The notes under the pieces are model-generated. The model was not told the DNA's origin and ran no database searches. It was given only the letters and a program-made list of their open reading frames with translations. A DNA stretch of 32,248 bases. It comes from an uncultured Kineothrix sp. GTDB lineage: Bacteria; Bacillota; Clostridia; Lachnospirales; Lachnospiraceae. A program made the position numbers and the translations under genes. Positions 24,342-31,357 of this stretch are shown here, piece after piece; positions within the stretch are counted from its first letter, which is position 1, and each line of letters opens with the position of its first letter. The stretch is taken from positions 1-32,248 of the forward strand of contig CAJUMD010000032.1 in assembly GCA_910587275.1 (NCBI GenBank), given 5' to 3'.

Positions 24342-24776
24342 TTAAATCTCGTCAGCTAAAGCCGCCGCCTTTTTGCAGCCATCCGTCCTGTCAATGTCAC
24401 CTACATTCAGAACACCGGGAATCAGAACCTCACCAACCATCTTCCATTTGTTCAAAGCACACATACGCTCCATGGGGATACGAACCCCATCCATGACTGA
24501 CATAGAATACCAATAAACCGGCATAGTGAACACAAGGGCATCTGCCTCCAAAATAGCTGGCGCTATCGTATTGAAGTCATCATCAAAGGTGCAGGCTTTC
24601 CCCGTGGAAAAGCAGGTTTCGCAGGCACGGCATCCACCCACTTTTTTCAAAGCAGCATCAAAACGGGTTACTGTATGCCCTTTCTCCTCTACGGCCTTGA
24701 TAAACGCTTCCGTCATGGCAAAACTGTTACCATTTTTACGCGGGCTTCCTATAATAACAACAATTTTCTTACTCAT
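24342..24776 (-). pseudogene. Flavodoxin-family NAD(P)H reductase with internal in-frame deletion
   Basis: A 144-residue frame that starts well: 'VVIIGSPRKNGNSFAMTEAF' (FMN-phosphate loop), 'GGCRACETCFSTGKAC' (cysteine-rich segment) and 'ALVFTMPVYWYSM' (second FMN loop). It ends well too: 'KMVGEVLIPGVLNVGDI'. Between 'YWYSM' and 'VMDGVRIP', however, the usual helix and strand of about 35-40 residues ('Q(L/I)KAxIDR' and what follows) are missing, which explains the short length. The reading frame is kept, so a protein is possible, but the flavin site would lack a core strand. The ATG at 24776 has GGAGG eight bases upstream. The divergent neighbour is a broken HxlR regulator, the common partner of such reductases. 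Called a probable pseudogene; a shortened functional form cannot be excluded. Confidence 0.65.
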
Positions 24777-24989
24777 ACAACGATTCCTCCCTATATTGTC
24801 AAATGATTTTCCTTAAAAAAATCAAGGAATTTTAAGTTTCATATCTCAGACTGCCTCCTTTACTGCGGAATTGATTTTTCCTGCTGTTGATATTATAATT
24901 ATAGCGAGAATGAAACAGAAAACAAGTACGTACCTTTAAGTGCGATACTAACTCAGAAGTTATATACTTGCCTAAAGGAGAGTGTAAAA
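24777..24989. promoter_or_regulatory. AT-rich divergent region between reductase and HxlR remnant
   Basis: On the minus strand TTGTTT and, 16 bases on, TATAAT (24903 to 24898) form a good promoter for the reductase. Its leader contains AAAGGAGG and a seven-codon frame (ATG at 24842, MKLKIP), then a TTCCTT/AAGGAA hairpin over a T7 loop. On the plus strand TATACT (24963-24968) precedes the HxlR start. CAAGTA (24923-24928)/TACTTG (24965-24970) and GTACGTAC (24926-24933) are candidate operator repeats between the promoters. Confidence 0.4.
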
Positions 24990-25288
24990 ATGGGCGAACG
25001 CTGTATATCACAAGAATGCTTAGAAACAACCGGTTTCAGCTACACATTATCCCTCATCAACGGGAAATATAAAATGACAATTCTTTATACGCTTATGGAA
25101 TTTGGTATTGTCCGTTAAGCTCTACACTAAAAGAATTAGAAGCAGACCAATTAGTACACAGAAAAGAATATCCTCAAATACCTCCAAAAGTGGAATATAG
25201 CTTGACAGAACGTGGGAAATCGCTCATTCCTATATTAGATGGGATGTGTGAATGGGGAGATAAAAATAGAATCACCCAATTCAGGTGA
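24990..25288 (+). pseudogene. HxlR-family transcriptional regulator, frameshifted by internal deletion
   Basis: With AAAGGAG nine bases upstream, the frame opens 'MGERCISQECLETTGFSYTL' then 'SLINGKYKMTILYTLMEFG', a typical HxlR N-terminus with the thiol-sensor type cysteine at residue 5 and another at 10. It stops at TAA (25116-25118) after 42 codons. In another frame from 25112 the C-terminal half is intact: 'STLKELEADQLVHRKEYPQI', 'PPKVEYSLTERGKSLIPILD', 'GMCEWGD', ending at TGA 25286-25288. About 15 residues of the winged helix are missing at the junction, so a deletion of roughly 45 bases (not a multiple of three) caused the frameshift. It would have regulated the divergent flavin reductases. 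Confidence 0.85.
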
Positions 25289-25292
25289 TTCT
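25268..25292. terminator. Bidirectional terminator between HxlR remnant and pgi
   Basis: AGAATCACC (25268-25276) and GGTGATTCT (25284-25292) form a perfect nine-base stem with a seven-base loop. The plus strand continues ATTTTAT and the minus strand ATTTTTATC, so it can serve the HxlR remnant (whose stop lies inside the stem) and pgi, whose stop is about 50 bases away. Confidence 0.75.
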
Positions 25293-25340
25293 ATTTTATA
25301 TCCTTCTCTTTACCTTATCAAACCGTCAGCCATTCCGTCC

Positions 25341-26690
25341 TTACAGCCTTTTTAACAATGCTTCCCTCTGCTCCTCATACCCCGGTTTTCCAAGAAGGGC
25401 AAACATGTTCTTCTTATAGCTCTCCACGCCCGGCTGGTTAAACGGATTTACGCCAAGCAGATATCCGCTGATGCCGCAGGCAAACTCAAAGAAATAGAAC
25501 AACTCGCCGAGATAGAATTCATTTACTTCCGGCACATGAACCATAAAGTTCGGCACGTTTCCGTCGGTATGGGCTAAAATCGTACCGTTCATGGCACTCT
25601 TATTGACAAAATCAACGGTCTTGCCAGCCAAATAATTCAGTCCGTCCAAATCCACCGGTTCCGTACCAAGAACAATTTCTTCCCTGCTGGTCTCTATTTC
25701 AATAACCGTTTCAAACATAATCCGCGCACCGTCCTGGATAAACTGTCCCATGGAATGCAAATCCGTGGTCAAATCCACGCTCGCCGGGAAAATACCCTTT
25801 TGGTCCTTGCCTTCACTCTCACCGTAAAGCTGTTTCCACCATTCGGACACATAATGCACACTCGGTTCATAGTTAGCAAGGATTTCCACGGATTTTCCTT
25901 TTCTAAGAAGAATGTTGCGCAGCGCCGCATATTTCAATGCGTCATTATCCTCAAAGGAAGCCTCCAAAGCACGTTTCCTACCGCTCTGTGCACCCTCCAT
26001 CAGTTTATCAATATCCGCGCCGCTAACCGCAATGGGAAGCAGACCTACCGCAGTCAGTACGGAGAAACGTCCCCCCACGTCGTCGGGAACCACAAAAGTT
26101 TCATATCCTTCCTCCGTTGCAAGATTCTTAAGCGAACCCTTCGCTTTGTCCGTGGTAGCGTAAATCCTCTTAGCGGCTTCTTCCTTGCCGTATTTCTTTT
26201 CCATCTTTTCCTTAAATACGCGGAAAGCAATGGCAGGTTCGGTAGTGGTACCGGATTTACTGATCATGTTAATGGAAAAATCCCTTTCCCCCACCACATC
26301 CATCAGGTGTTTAAGATAAGTGGAGCTAATGGAATTGCCTACAAAATATATTTCAGGCGTCTTCCTTATGGACTTGTCCACCATATTGTAAAAGCTGTGC
26401 CTTAAAAATTCAATGGCAGCCCTCGCCCCAAGATAAGATCCGCCGATACCGATTACCAAAAGCACCTCGGAATCACCCTGTATTTTGGTAGCCGCCTTCT
26501 TAATCCTTGCGAACTCGTCCTTATCATAATTCACCGGAAGGTCAATCCATCCCAAAAAATCATTGCCTGCCCCTGTCTTGGAAACCAATACTTCTTTTGC
26601 ATCCAACGCCAGCTTCTTCATGGACTCCACTTCATGGTCACTGATGAAGGAAGATGCCTTGGAATAATCAAACGTAACCTTATTGCTCAT
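25341..26690 (-). CDS. pgi: Glucose-6-phosphate isomerase
   Basis: A 449-residue glycolytic enzyme interconverting glucose 6-phosphate and fructose 6-phosphate, of normal length for the Firmicute form. Signatures include 'VLLVIGIGGSYLGARAAIEF', 'SKSGTTTEPAIAFR' (phosphate-binding loop), 'VGGRFSVLTAVGLLPIA', 'YGESEGKDQKGIFPASVDLT' (active-site region) and 'NPFNQPGVESYKKNMF' near the end. An upstream in-frame extension of 59 codons exists, but AAGGAG eight bases before the ATG at 26690 and the usual start 'MSNKVTFDYS' fix the start. It is monocistronic, with its own promoter at 26737-26765 and terminator at 25268-25292. Confidence 0.97.
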   Translation of the reverse strand: MSNKVTFDYSKASSFISDHEVESMKKLALDAKEVLVSKTGAGNDFLGWIDLPVNYDKDEFARIKKAATKIQGDSEVLLVIGIGGSYLGARAAIEFLRHSFYNMVDKSIRKTPEIYFVGNSISSTYLKHLMDVVGERDFSINMISKSGTTTEPAIAFRVFKEKMEKKYGKEEAAKRIYATTDKAKGSLKNLATEEGYETFVVPDDVGGRFSVLTAVGLLPIAVSGADIDKLMEGAQSGRKRALEASFEDNDALKYAALRNILLRKGKSVEILANYEPSVHYVSEWWKQLYGESEGKDQKGIFPASVDLTTDLHSMGQFIQDGARIMFETVIEIETSREEIVLGTEPVDLDGLNYLAGKTVDFVNKSAMNGTILAHTDGNVPNFMVHVPEVNEFYLGELFYFFEFACGISGYLLGVNPFNQPGVESYKKNMFALLGKPGYEEQREALLKRL

Positions 26691-26736
26691 CTGTCTCGCT
26701 CCTTTTACTTCATAAAATAATGGTGTAACTATATTC

Positions 26737-26765
26737 AGTTTAGCAAAATTGTATTTCTTTTTCAA
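26737..26765 (-). promoter_or_regulatory. pgi promoter
   Basis: On the minus strand TTGAAA (26765 to 26760), 17 bases, then TAAACT (26742 to 26737), extended by a TG one base upstream of the -10. It lies about 47 bases before the pgi start codon. Confidence 0.6.
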
Positions 26766-26812
26766 GCTAAATATTGGCAATTTTCTGTCATTTGGTAACG
26801 GTTCAGCCTGAA

Positions 26813-26895
26813 ATGTTATGGTGATGGGCGGACGCACAGGAGGGAGTTTTTTGCCGGGTGCCGGCACTCAGCAAAGAACTCCTGCCCGGGCGTCC
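26813..26895 (+). repeat. Long hairpin element between pgi and membrane-protein gene
   Basis: A nested inverted repeat: outer GGACGC (26830-26835)/GCGTCC (26890-26895), middle GGAGTTTTTTGC (26843-26854)/GCAAAGAACTCC (26871-26882) with one mismatch, and the palindrome GTGCCGGCAC (26858-26867) at the tip. The left part shares ATGTTAT, GGCGGACGCA and GTTTTTTGC at nearly the same spacing with the reverse complement of 65-109, suggesting a dispersed intergenic element. It directly follows the stop of the gene at 26901 but lacks a terminal T run for it. Confidence 0.55.
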
Positions 26896-26900
26896 CCCTC

Positions 26901-27722
26901 CTACACAAAAAACTCCCGCAAAAGCTCCTCCAGCTCCTGTTCCTCCTGTTTGGAAAATGCCGCACTCACCTTCCCTTTTCCCGGTCTTTCCGCATCTTCC
27001 TCGTCCCCGTCTTCCGTTCCTGCCCGGTCCTGCAAAGCAACTTCCTGGCGGACCGTATGCTCCTGCTGCTGTACGCTTTCCTGACGGACGGCATCATCCG
27101 CATACCCCTGCCCGCGGCTTCCCGCCTGTCCGTTTTTCTCCCGTTCCAGCCGCTCTTTTATCATGGTAATCTGCTCGCCCGTCAGCTCCTCCCAGTCAAT
27201 TGCCGACTGGCGCAGCTTGTTTACCATATGGTTTTCCAGATAATCCACCAAATGAATCTTTAACCGCTCTTTTTTCCCCTGGACGTCCACCATTCCCGAA
27301 ATCGAAAAGTATACATACAATGCGAGAAAACTGACAATATAATAAGGCAGCACTTTTCCCAGGGTTTCCCCCTGTATGATTTCCCGGCAGGCGCCGACAC
27401 CCGCCACCGCCACGGACAAAAGCACAAGCTGCCCCGCCAAATGCTGCAGACCCGTCAGCGATATCCCCAAAAACGTCAGTCTGGTAAGAAACTTGTCCAC
27501 AAATACCGGAACGTTTGCCACACCGCCGTTTAGCTGGTAACAATTGACAAACTTTAATTTGCATTGTTTCAGCCGCTTATTTGTGGTGGCGGACATGTTG
27601 TCCGTCTGCCTCATCATGTTCCGGTATATCACACCAATGATCATCTGGCATATTATGCTTAATAATAAGAGAACTAAAAATATAATGCTAAGAAGCCTAT
27701 GTTCCCAAAAAACCGTAAACAT
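26901..27722 (-). CDS. Conserved-looking membrane protein of unknown function
   Basis: A 273-residue protein I do not recognise. Membrane segment 1 lies at about residues 9-31. A basic loop (about 35-75) follows, then two more segments at about 85-110 and 118-140. A charged cytoplasmic C-terminal half (150-273) contains amphipathic helix ('WEELTGEQITMIKERLEREK') and a Gln/Glu/Asp-rich low-complexity stretch, then a compact acidic-hydrophobic ending 'FSKQEEQELEELLREFF'. The segregated end suggests a conserved interaction tail. An in-frame extension of 89 codons upstream was discarded because AGGAGG lies six bases before the ATG at 27722 and a promoter sits between. It is monocistronic. No motif gives a function. 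Confidence 0.8.
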   Translation of the reverse strand: MFTVFWEHRLLSIIFLVLLLLSIICQMIIGVIYRNMMRQTDNMSATTNKRLKQCKLKFVNCYQLNGGVANVPVFVDKFLTRLTFLGISLTGLQHLAGQLVLLSVAVAGVGACREIIQGETLGKVLPYYIVSFLALYVYFSISGMVDVQGKKERLKIHLVDYLENHMVNKLRQSAIDWEELTGEQITMIKERLEREKNGQAGSRGQGYADDAVRQESVQQQEHTVRQEVALQDRAGTEDGDEEDAERPGKGKVSAAFSKQEEQELEELLREFFV

Positions 27723-27749
27723 ACCTAACCTCCTTTCCCTGCTTCCGTT

Positions 27750-27779
27750 ATTATAAAACAAAAACCCTTTACACCTCAA
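27750..27779 (-). promoter_or_regulatory. Promoter of the 27722-26901 membrane-protein gene
   Basis: On the minus strand TTGAGG (27779 to 27774), 18 bases, then TATAAT (27755 to 27750), 28 bases before the start codon. The short leader is mostly the ribosome-binding site. Confidence 0.6.
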
Positions 27780-27853
27780 TATATTCGGGCATGTAACCCA
27801 TTTGCAAATTTCGACAAGATTAGGGAATACCACTGGAAATCTTCCCTGCTTTC

Positions 27854-28008
27854 TGTTATAATCATTCCAGTGATAGGATGGTAATATATGGGCGGCTCGC
27901 ATAGCGTGGCGCTCGTTATTTATCATACCACCCTTAAAAACATAAGGATTCATACAGGAAACGTCAACAACCCCGCTGTACGCGGGCATAAAGAAAGAAG
28001 GTTATTTT
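27854..28008 (+). promoter_or_regulatory. Extended -10 promoter and long structured leader of the TSCPD gene
   Basis: TGTTATAAT (27854-27862) is an extended -10 with a poor -35 (TGGAAA at 27834-27839). The ~140-base leader can pair AGGATGGTA (27875-27883) with TACCACCCT (27926-27934), one mismatch, around a GC-rich interior. A second hairpin, CCCGC/GCGGG, lies near 27972-27986. AGAAGG before the ATG at 28009 is the ribosome-binding site. No known riboswitch class was recognised. Confidence 0.4.
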
Positions 28009-28245
28009 ATGCGGTATCAGCCAAAAGGAGTTTGTTCCACGTCCATAGACATTGAATTGGAAGACGGAGTCGTGAAGTCCGTTGCCTTTACCGGAGGATG
28101 CAACGGTAATTTACAGGGAATATCCCGCCTGATTGAAGGCATGAAAGCGGAAGATGCCATAAGCAGGTTAAAAGGCATACGCTGCGGTTTCAAGAATACT
28201 TCCTGTCCCGACCAACTTGCCCAGGCACTGGAAAGCATGATTTAA
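28009..28245 (+). CDS. TSCPD domain-containing protein (TIGR03905 type)
   Basis: A 78-residue protein, complete, named for its C-terminal motif 'NTSCPDQLAQALE'. The rest fits the family: 'PKGVCSTSIDIELEDGVVKS', 'FTGGCNGNLQGISRLIEGM'. Four cysteines (residues 9, 31, 59 and 65, the last two flanking the TSCPD motif) suggest metal binding. The TSCPD domain is otherwise found at the C-terminus of adenosylcobalamin-dependent ribonucleotide reductases; the stand-alone form is widespread in Clostridia with unknown function. No ribonucleotide reductase gene is nearby. Confidence 0.9.
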   Translation: MRYQPKGVCSTSIDIELEDGVVKSVAFTGGCNGNLQGISRLIEGMKAEDAISRLKGIRCGFKNTSCPDQLAQALESMI

Positions 28246-28252
28246 TCGACAA

Positions 28253-28272
28253 CCCCGCTGCAGGCAGCGGGG
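28253..28272 (+). terminator. GC-rich hairpin after the TSCPD gene
   Basis: CCCCGCTG (28253-28260) and CAGCGGGG (28265-28272) form a perfect eight-base stem with a four-base loop, seven bases after the stop. The following sequence (TATTGACC) is not a T run, so termination may be weak. A related ACAACCCCGCTG sequence with a shorter stem occurs in the leader at about 27968. Confidence 0.45.
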
Positions 28273-28279
28273 TATTGAC

Positions 28280-28345
28280 CCTCGCGGCAGCCGCCAAATA
28301 TCCGCACAAGTGCGGCTGCTTGGCTCGTTGCCCGCGGGAATAAAA
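28280..28345 (+). repeat. 66-bp hairpin repeat, copy 2
   Basis: Partner of the element at 19204-19269. Outer arms GCCA (28293-28296) and TGGC (28321-28324) flank a centre containing the stem CCGCAC (28302-28307)/GTGCGG (28310-28315). The element ends GGGAATAAAA in both copies. It is non-coding and lies between the TSCPD gene and murG. Confidence 0.7.
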
Positions 28346-28462
28346 TGCCGGTTAAAGCATCTCCCGCACCGGATTTGCGCTGCGGAGCGGCATATTTTAA
28401 AACAGTCCCTATATCGGCAATATGAGCAGGAATATGCATAAATACAGGAGAACAGAGAATTC

Positions 28463-28482
28463 TATAATAATTGATATCAATT
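28463..28482 (+). promoter_or_regulatory. murG promoter -10 with adjoining 14-bp palindrome
   Basis: TATAAT (28463-28468) is a perfect -10, with no good -35. It is followed at once by the perfect palindrome AATTGATATCAATT (28469-28482), which covers the expected transcription start. GGAGGTG (28484-28490) then serves the murG start at 28499. The palindrome is a candidate operator or a chance AT-rich repeat. Confidence 0.45.
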
Positions 28483-28498
28483 TGGAGGTGTCTGGAAG

Positions 28499-29575
28499 AT
28501 GGCCAAAAAAATTGTCCTCACCGGCGGCGGCACGGCCGGTCATGTAACCCCGAATATCGCTTTGATCCCAAGGCTGCGCGAGCTTGGTTATGAAATTTAC
28601 TATATGGGTTCCTATGAGGGAATCGAAAAAAAGCTGATTGCCGATTTCGACATCCCCTATTACGGGATTGCCACCGGGAAGTTCCGCCGGTATTTGGACC
28701 CGAAGAATTTTTCCGACCCGTTCCGTGTCATGAAAGGCTATATGGAAGCACGGAAATATCTGAAGAAAATCGATCCCGACATCGTATTCTCCAAAGGGGG
28801 ATTCGTCAGCGTACCCGTGGTGCGCGCCGCGGCATCCCTGTCCGTTCCCTGCATCATCCATGAATCGGATATGACGCCGGGTCTCGCCAATAAATTATGT
28901 ATTCCCGTGGCAGAAAAAATATGCTGCAATTTTCCGGAAACCATTCCCATGCTCCCGGAAGGCAAAGCCGTGCTTACCGGCTCACCCATCCGGGAAGAAT
29001 TGGCAAAAGGCAATAAAATCGCCGCTTATGATTTATGCAAATTCACTTCAAACAAACCGGTGGTCATGGTCATCGGCGGCAGTTTGGGGGCAGAAGCCGT
29101 AAACAAGGCAGTGCGGGAAGCCCTTCCAAAGCTGCTGGAAGATTTCCAGGTCGTGCATATCTGCGGCAAGGATAAAGTGGATAACCTGATGTTAAACATA
29201 AGGGGATACAAACAGTTTGAATATGTAAAGACCGAACTGAAAGACATTTTCGCCATGGCGGATTTGGTTATTTCAAGGGCAGGTGCCAATTCCATCTGTG
29301 AACTGCTCGCCCTCAAAAAACCGAATCTGCTCATCCCCCTGTCCGCACACAGCAGCAGGGGGGATCAGATATTAAATGCAAAATCCTTTGAATCCCAGGG
29401 ATTCAGTCTCGTCATAGACGAAGATTACCTGACGGAAAACCTGTTGGTTGAGAAAGTGCATGAACTCTACTTTACCAGGCAGACCTATGTGGAAGCCATG
29501 GGGCGGAGCAGCCAGCTCGCTTCCATCCGCACCATCACGGACCTGCTGGAAAAAACCGTAAACCAAAAATCCTAA
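28499..29575 (+). CDS. murG: UDP-N-acetylglucosamine:undecaprenyl-PP-MurNAc-pentapeptide GlcNAc transferase
   Basis: A 358-residue enzyme of the usual MurG length. It adds GlcNAc to lipid I on the inner face of the membrane to make lipid II for peptidoglycan. It shows the N-terminal 'VLTGGGTAGHVTPNIALIP' glycine loop, 'PDIVFSKGGFVSVPVVRAA', 'HESDMTPGLANKL', 'VMVIGGSLGAEAVN', and the UDP-GlcNAc-binding 'ISRAGANSICELLALKKPNL' followed by 'IPL'. GGAGGTG lies eight bases before the ATG. The gene stands alone rather than in a dcw cluster, as is seen for second or relocated murG copies in Clostridia. It converges on the DUF362 gene with an eight-base gap. Confidence 0.95.
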   Translation: MAKKIVLTGGGTAGHVTPNIALIPRLRELGYEIYYMGSYEGIEKKLIADFDIPYYGIATGKFRRYLDPKNFSDPFRVMKGYMEARKYLKKIDPDIVFSKGGFVSVPVVRAAASLSVPCIIHESDMTPGLANKLCIPVAEKICCNFPETIPMLPEGKAVLTGSPIREELAKGNKIAAYDLCKFTSNKPVVMVIGGSLGAEAVNKAVREALPKLLEDFQVVHICGKDKVDNLMLNIRGYKQFEYVKTELKDIFAMADLVISRAGANSICELLALKKPNLLIPLSAHSSRGDQILNAKSFESQGFSLVIDEDYLTENLLVEKVHELYFTRQTYVEAMGRSSQLASIRTITDLLEKTVNQKS

Positions 29576-29583
29576 AAACCGGC

Positions 29584-30696
29584 TTATATTTCCACCAGTT
29601 CATATTCCCCGTTTCCGATTCCGATTTTCACCGCATGTTCGATGGAAGACTTCCAATTGGTCTGCGGCGCGGAATCCATGAAATGGTCATGATGCACATG
29701 GGGCATACGGTCCAACTGGCTGTCGGCAACCACCGGCTGCCTGTTCACGGCATCGGCACAGGCAAGATCCAATGCCACCGGATCAAAAGAAGCAAACATA
29801 CCCACATCCGGCACAATCGGAATATCGTTCTCCGCATGGCAGTCACAGTTAGGCGTCACGTCCACTACAAGACTGATATGGAAATGCGGACGTCCTGCCA
29901 GCACCGCTTTGCTGTACTCCGCAATTTTCCGGTTCAGGATATCATTGGATTCATCCCCCGCCGGTTCCACCGCGTCCATCGGACATACGCCGATACAGCG
30001 TCCGCAGCCTACGCACTTCTCATGGTCAATGGCTGCTTTTTTATCCGTAATGGACGGCGCGTCATGGGCGCATATTTTGATACAGCGTCCGCAGCCGATG
30101 CACGCTTCCTTGTTCACGTCAGGTTTTCCCGCACTGTGCATCTCCATTTTCCCCGCCCTGGAACCGCATCCCATGCCGATATTCTTAAGCGCCCCTCCGA
30201 AACCCGTTGCCTCATGTCCTTTGAAATGATTCAGGGTGATAAATACGTCCGCATCCATAACCGCGCGTCCGATTTTCGCCTCTTTCACATACTCGCCGCC
30301 CTCCACCGGTACAAGCACCTCATCCGTGCCCTTTAACCCGTCGGCAATAATAACATGGCATCCCGTGGAAAACGGGGAGAAACCGTTCTGATATGCCGCA
30401 TCCATATGGTCCAGCGCATTTTTCCTTCCGCCCACATACAGGGTATTGCAGTCGGTAAGGAAAGGTTTGCCGCCCAGTTCTTTAATCACCTTTACCACAA
30501 CCGCCGCATAATTCGGGCGCAGATATGCCAGATTTCCCGGCTCCCCAAAATGGATTTTGACTGCCGCATATTTTTTCGTGAAATCAATCTCGCCGATACC
30601 CGCCGTTTTTATCAGACGTTCCAGCTTTTGCGGGAGGTTTTCGTGAAACGATGTCCTCATATTTGTGTAATATACTTTTGATTTTGCCATAATCAT
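29584..30696 (-). CDS. DUF362 protein with two [4Fe-4S] ferredoxin motifs
   Basis: About 370 residues. The DUF362 domain fills most of the protein ('FTKKYAAVKIHFGEPGNLAY', 'KPFLTDCNTLYVGGRKNALD', 'NHFKGHEATGFGGALKNIGM'). Inserted at about 199-245 are two ferredoxin motifs, 'CIGCGRCIKICAHDAP' and 'CVGCGRCIGVCPMDAVEP', for two [4Fe-4S] clusters. A redox role is implied but no reaction is known for this group. The start is uncertain among three close ATGs: 30696 has GGAAAGG seven bases upstream and is preferred; 30690 ('MAKSKVYYTNMR') is the usual family start. It is cytoplasmic. Gene order downstream of the vWA-like gene (48-base gap) suggests co-transcription. Confidence 0.88.
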   Translation of the reverse strand: MIMAKSKVYYTNMRTSFHENLPQKLERLIKTAGIGEIDFTKKYAAVKIHFGEPGNLAYLRPNYAAVVVKVIKELGGKPFLTDCNTLYVGGRKNALDHMDAAYQNGFSPFSTGCHVIIADGLKGTDEVLVPVEGGEYVKEAKIGRAVMDADVFITLNHFKGHEATGFGGALKNIGMGCGSRAGKMEMHSAGKPDVNKEACIGCGRCIKICAHDAPSITDKKAAIDHEKCVGCGRCIGVCPMDAVEPAGDESNDILNRKIAEYSKAVLAGRPHFHISLVVDVTPNCDCHAENDIPIVPDVGMFASFDPVALDLACADAVNRQPVVADSQLDRMPHVHHDHFMDSAPQTNWKSSIEHAVKIGIGNGEYELVEI

Positions 30697-30751
30697 ACCC
30701 ATGCCTTTCCGCAGCCTGCGTCGGAAAATCGCAGACATACATTCCTGTTTT

Positions 30752-31303
30752 TTATACCGTCCCCATCCATTCTTTTTCCAAACCCATATGTACCGTTATC
30801 TGCCCCTCATCCGTATCCTGCCCGTCCGATTCTAACCGAACGACGATTAGTTTCCGGTGAAGAAAGGGATGCATGTTTTCGTTGAAAATCCCTTCATCCC
30901 CCACATGGCAGTTCCCGTCCGTAAACAGAAAAATCAGTTTGGAGCGGGCATAAAACTTCTTCAGTTCCCCTGCCAAAAGTTCCAGCCTCTTATTCTCCTT
31001 CCGGCGCCGGTATCCGTCAAAACACCTTCCCATCTGCAAAAGGGGGATGGAAGACACTTCTTTTTCCAGGTTTCCGTCCCCTTTCCAACATATGGTATTG
31101 AGCCTGACATTACGGAATATCCCGCTGTGGGATTTTAACAGCTCTGCCGTATCCTTTCCCACCCGGCGAACACAGTCCCCGGAAAGATTGCAGTCAAATA
31201 CCGCCGCCATTTCCAATATGCCGCCCTGATAATTGCCGGTCACATGAAGCACCATTTCCACGGCATTTTTTATCTGCATTCTCTCCACGGCACAAAACGC
31301 CAT
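30752..31303 (-). CDS. vWA-like domain protein, putative
   Basis: A 183-residue protein with no signal peptide. It reads like a compact von Willebrand A fold: 'EMAAVFDCNLSGD' in place of the first metal-site loop (DxSxS, here D-x-N-x-S), 'KDTAELLKSH' helix, 'VRLNTICWKGD', and 'SKLIFLFTDGN' matching the second conserved Asp of the metal site. The protein is short for the family and the first loop is atypical, so metal binding is uncertain. AGGAGG lies seven bases before the ATG at 31303; a longer in-frame start was discarded. It sits between a DUF4358 lipoprotein and the DUF362 gene on the same strand, probably one transcript. Function unknown. Confidence 0.6.
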   Translation of the reverse strand: MAFCAVERMQIKNAVEMVLHVTGNYQGGILEMAAVFDCNLSGDCVRRVGKDTAELLKSHSGIFRNVRLNTICWKGDGNLEKEVSSIPLLQMGRCFDGYRRRKENKRLELLAGELKKFYARSKLIFLFTDGNCHVGDEGIFNENMHPFLHRKLIVVRLESDGQDTDEGQITVHMGLEKEWMGTV

Positions 31304-31357
31304 GACGACTCCTCCTTCGGCTTCCAATTCTTTCTGCATTCCCAACGGTTTTTTACA

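Noticed and set aside
24822..24842. Seven-codon frame MKLKIP with a good ribosome-binding site, as a leader peptide
   Set aside because: It is too short to judge, no attenuator logic matches its codons, and the downstream gene is itself damaged.
26691..26867. 59-codon N-terminal extension of pgi
   Set aside because: It runs through the promoter, and the product would exceed the family length. AAGGAG and a normal family start exist at 26690.
27723..27989. 89-codon N-terminal extension of the membrane-protein gene
   Set aside because: It crosses a good promoter and leader, has no homologous look, and AGGAGG marks the ATG at 27722.
19201..28345. CRISPR array or tandem repeat from the two 66-bp copies
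   Set aside because: The copies are 9 kb apart, with no regular spacing and no cas genes.
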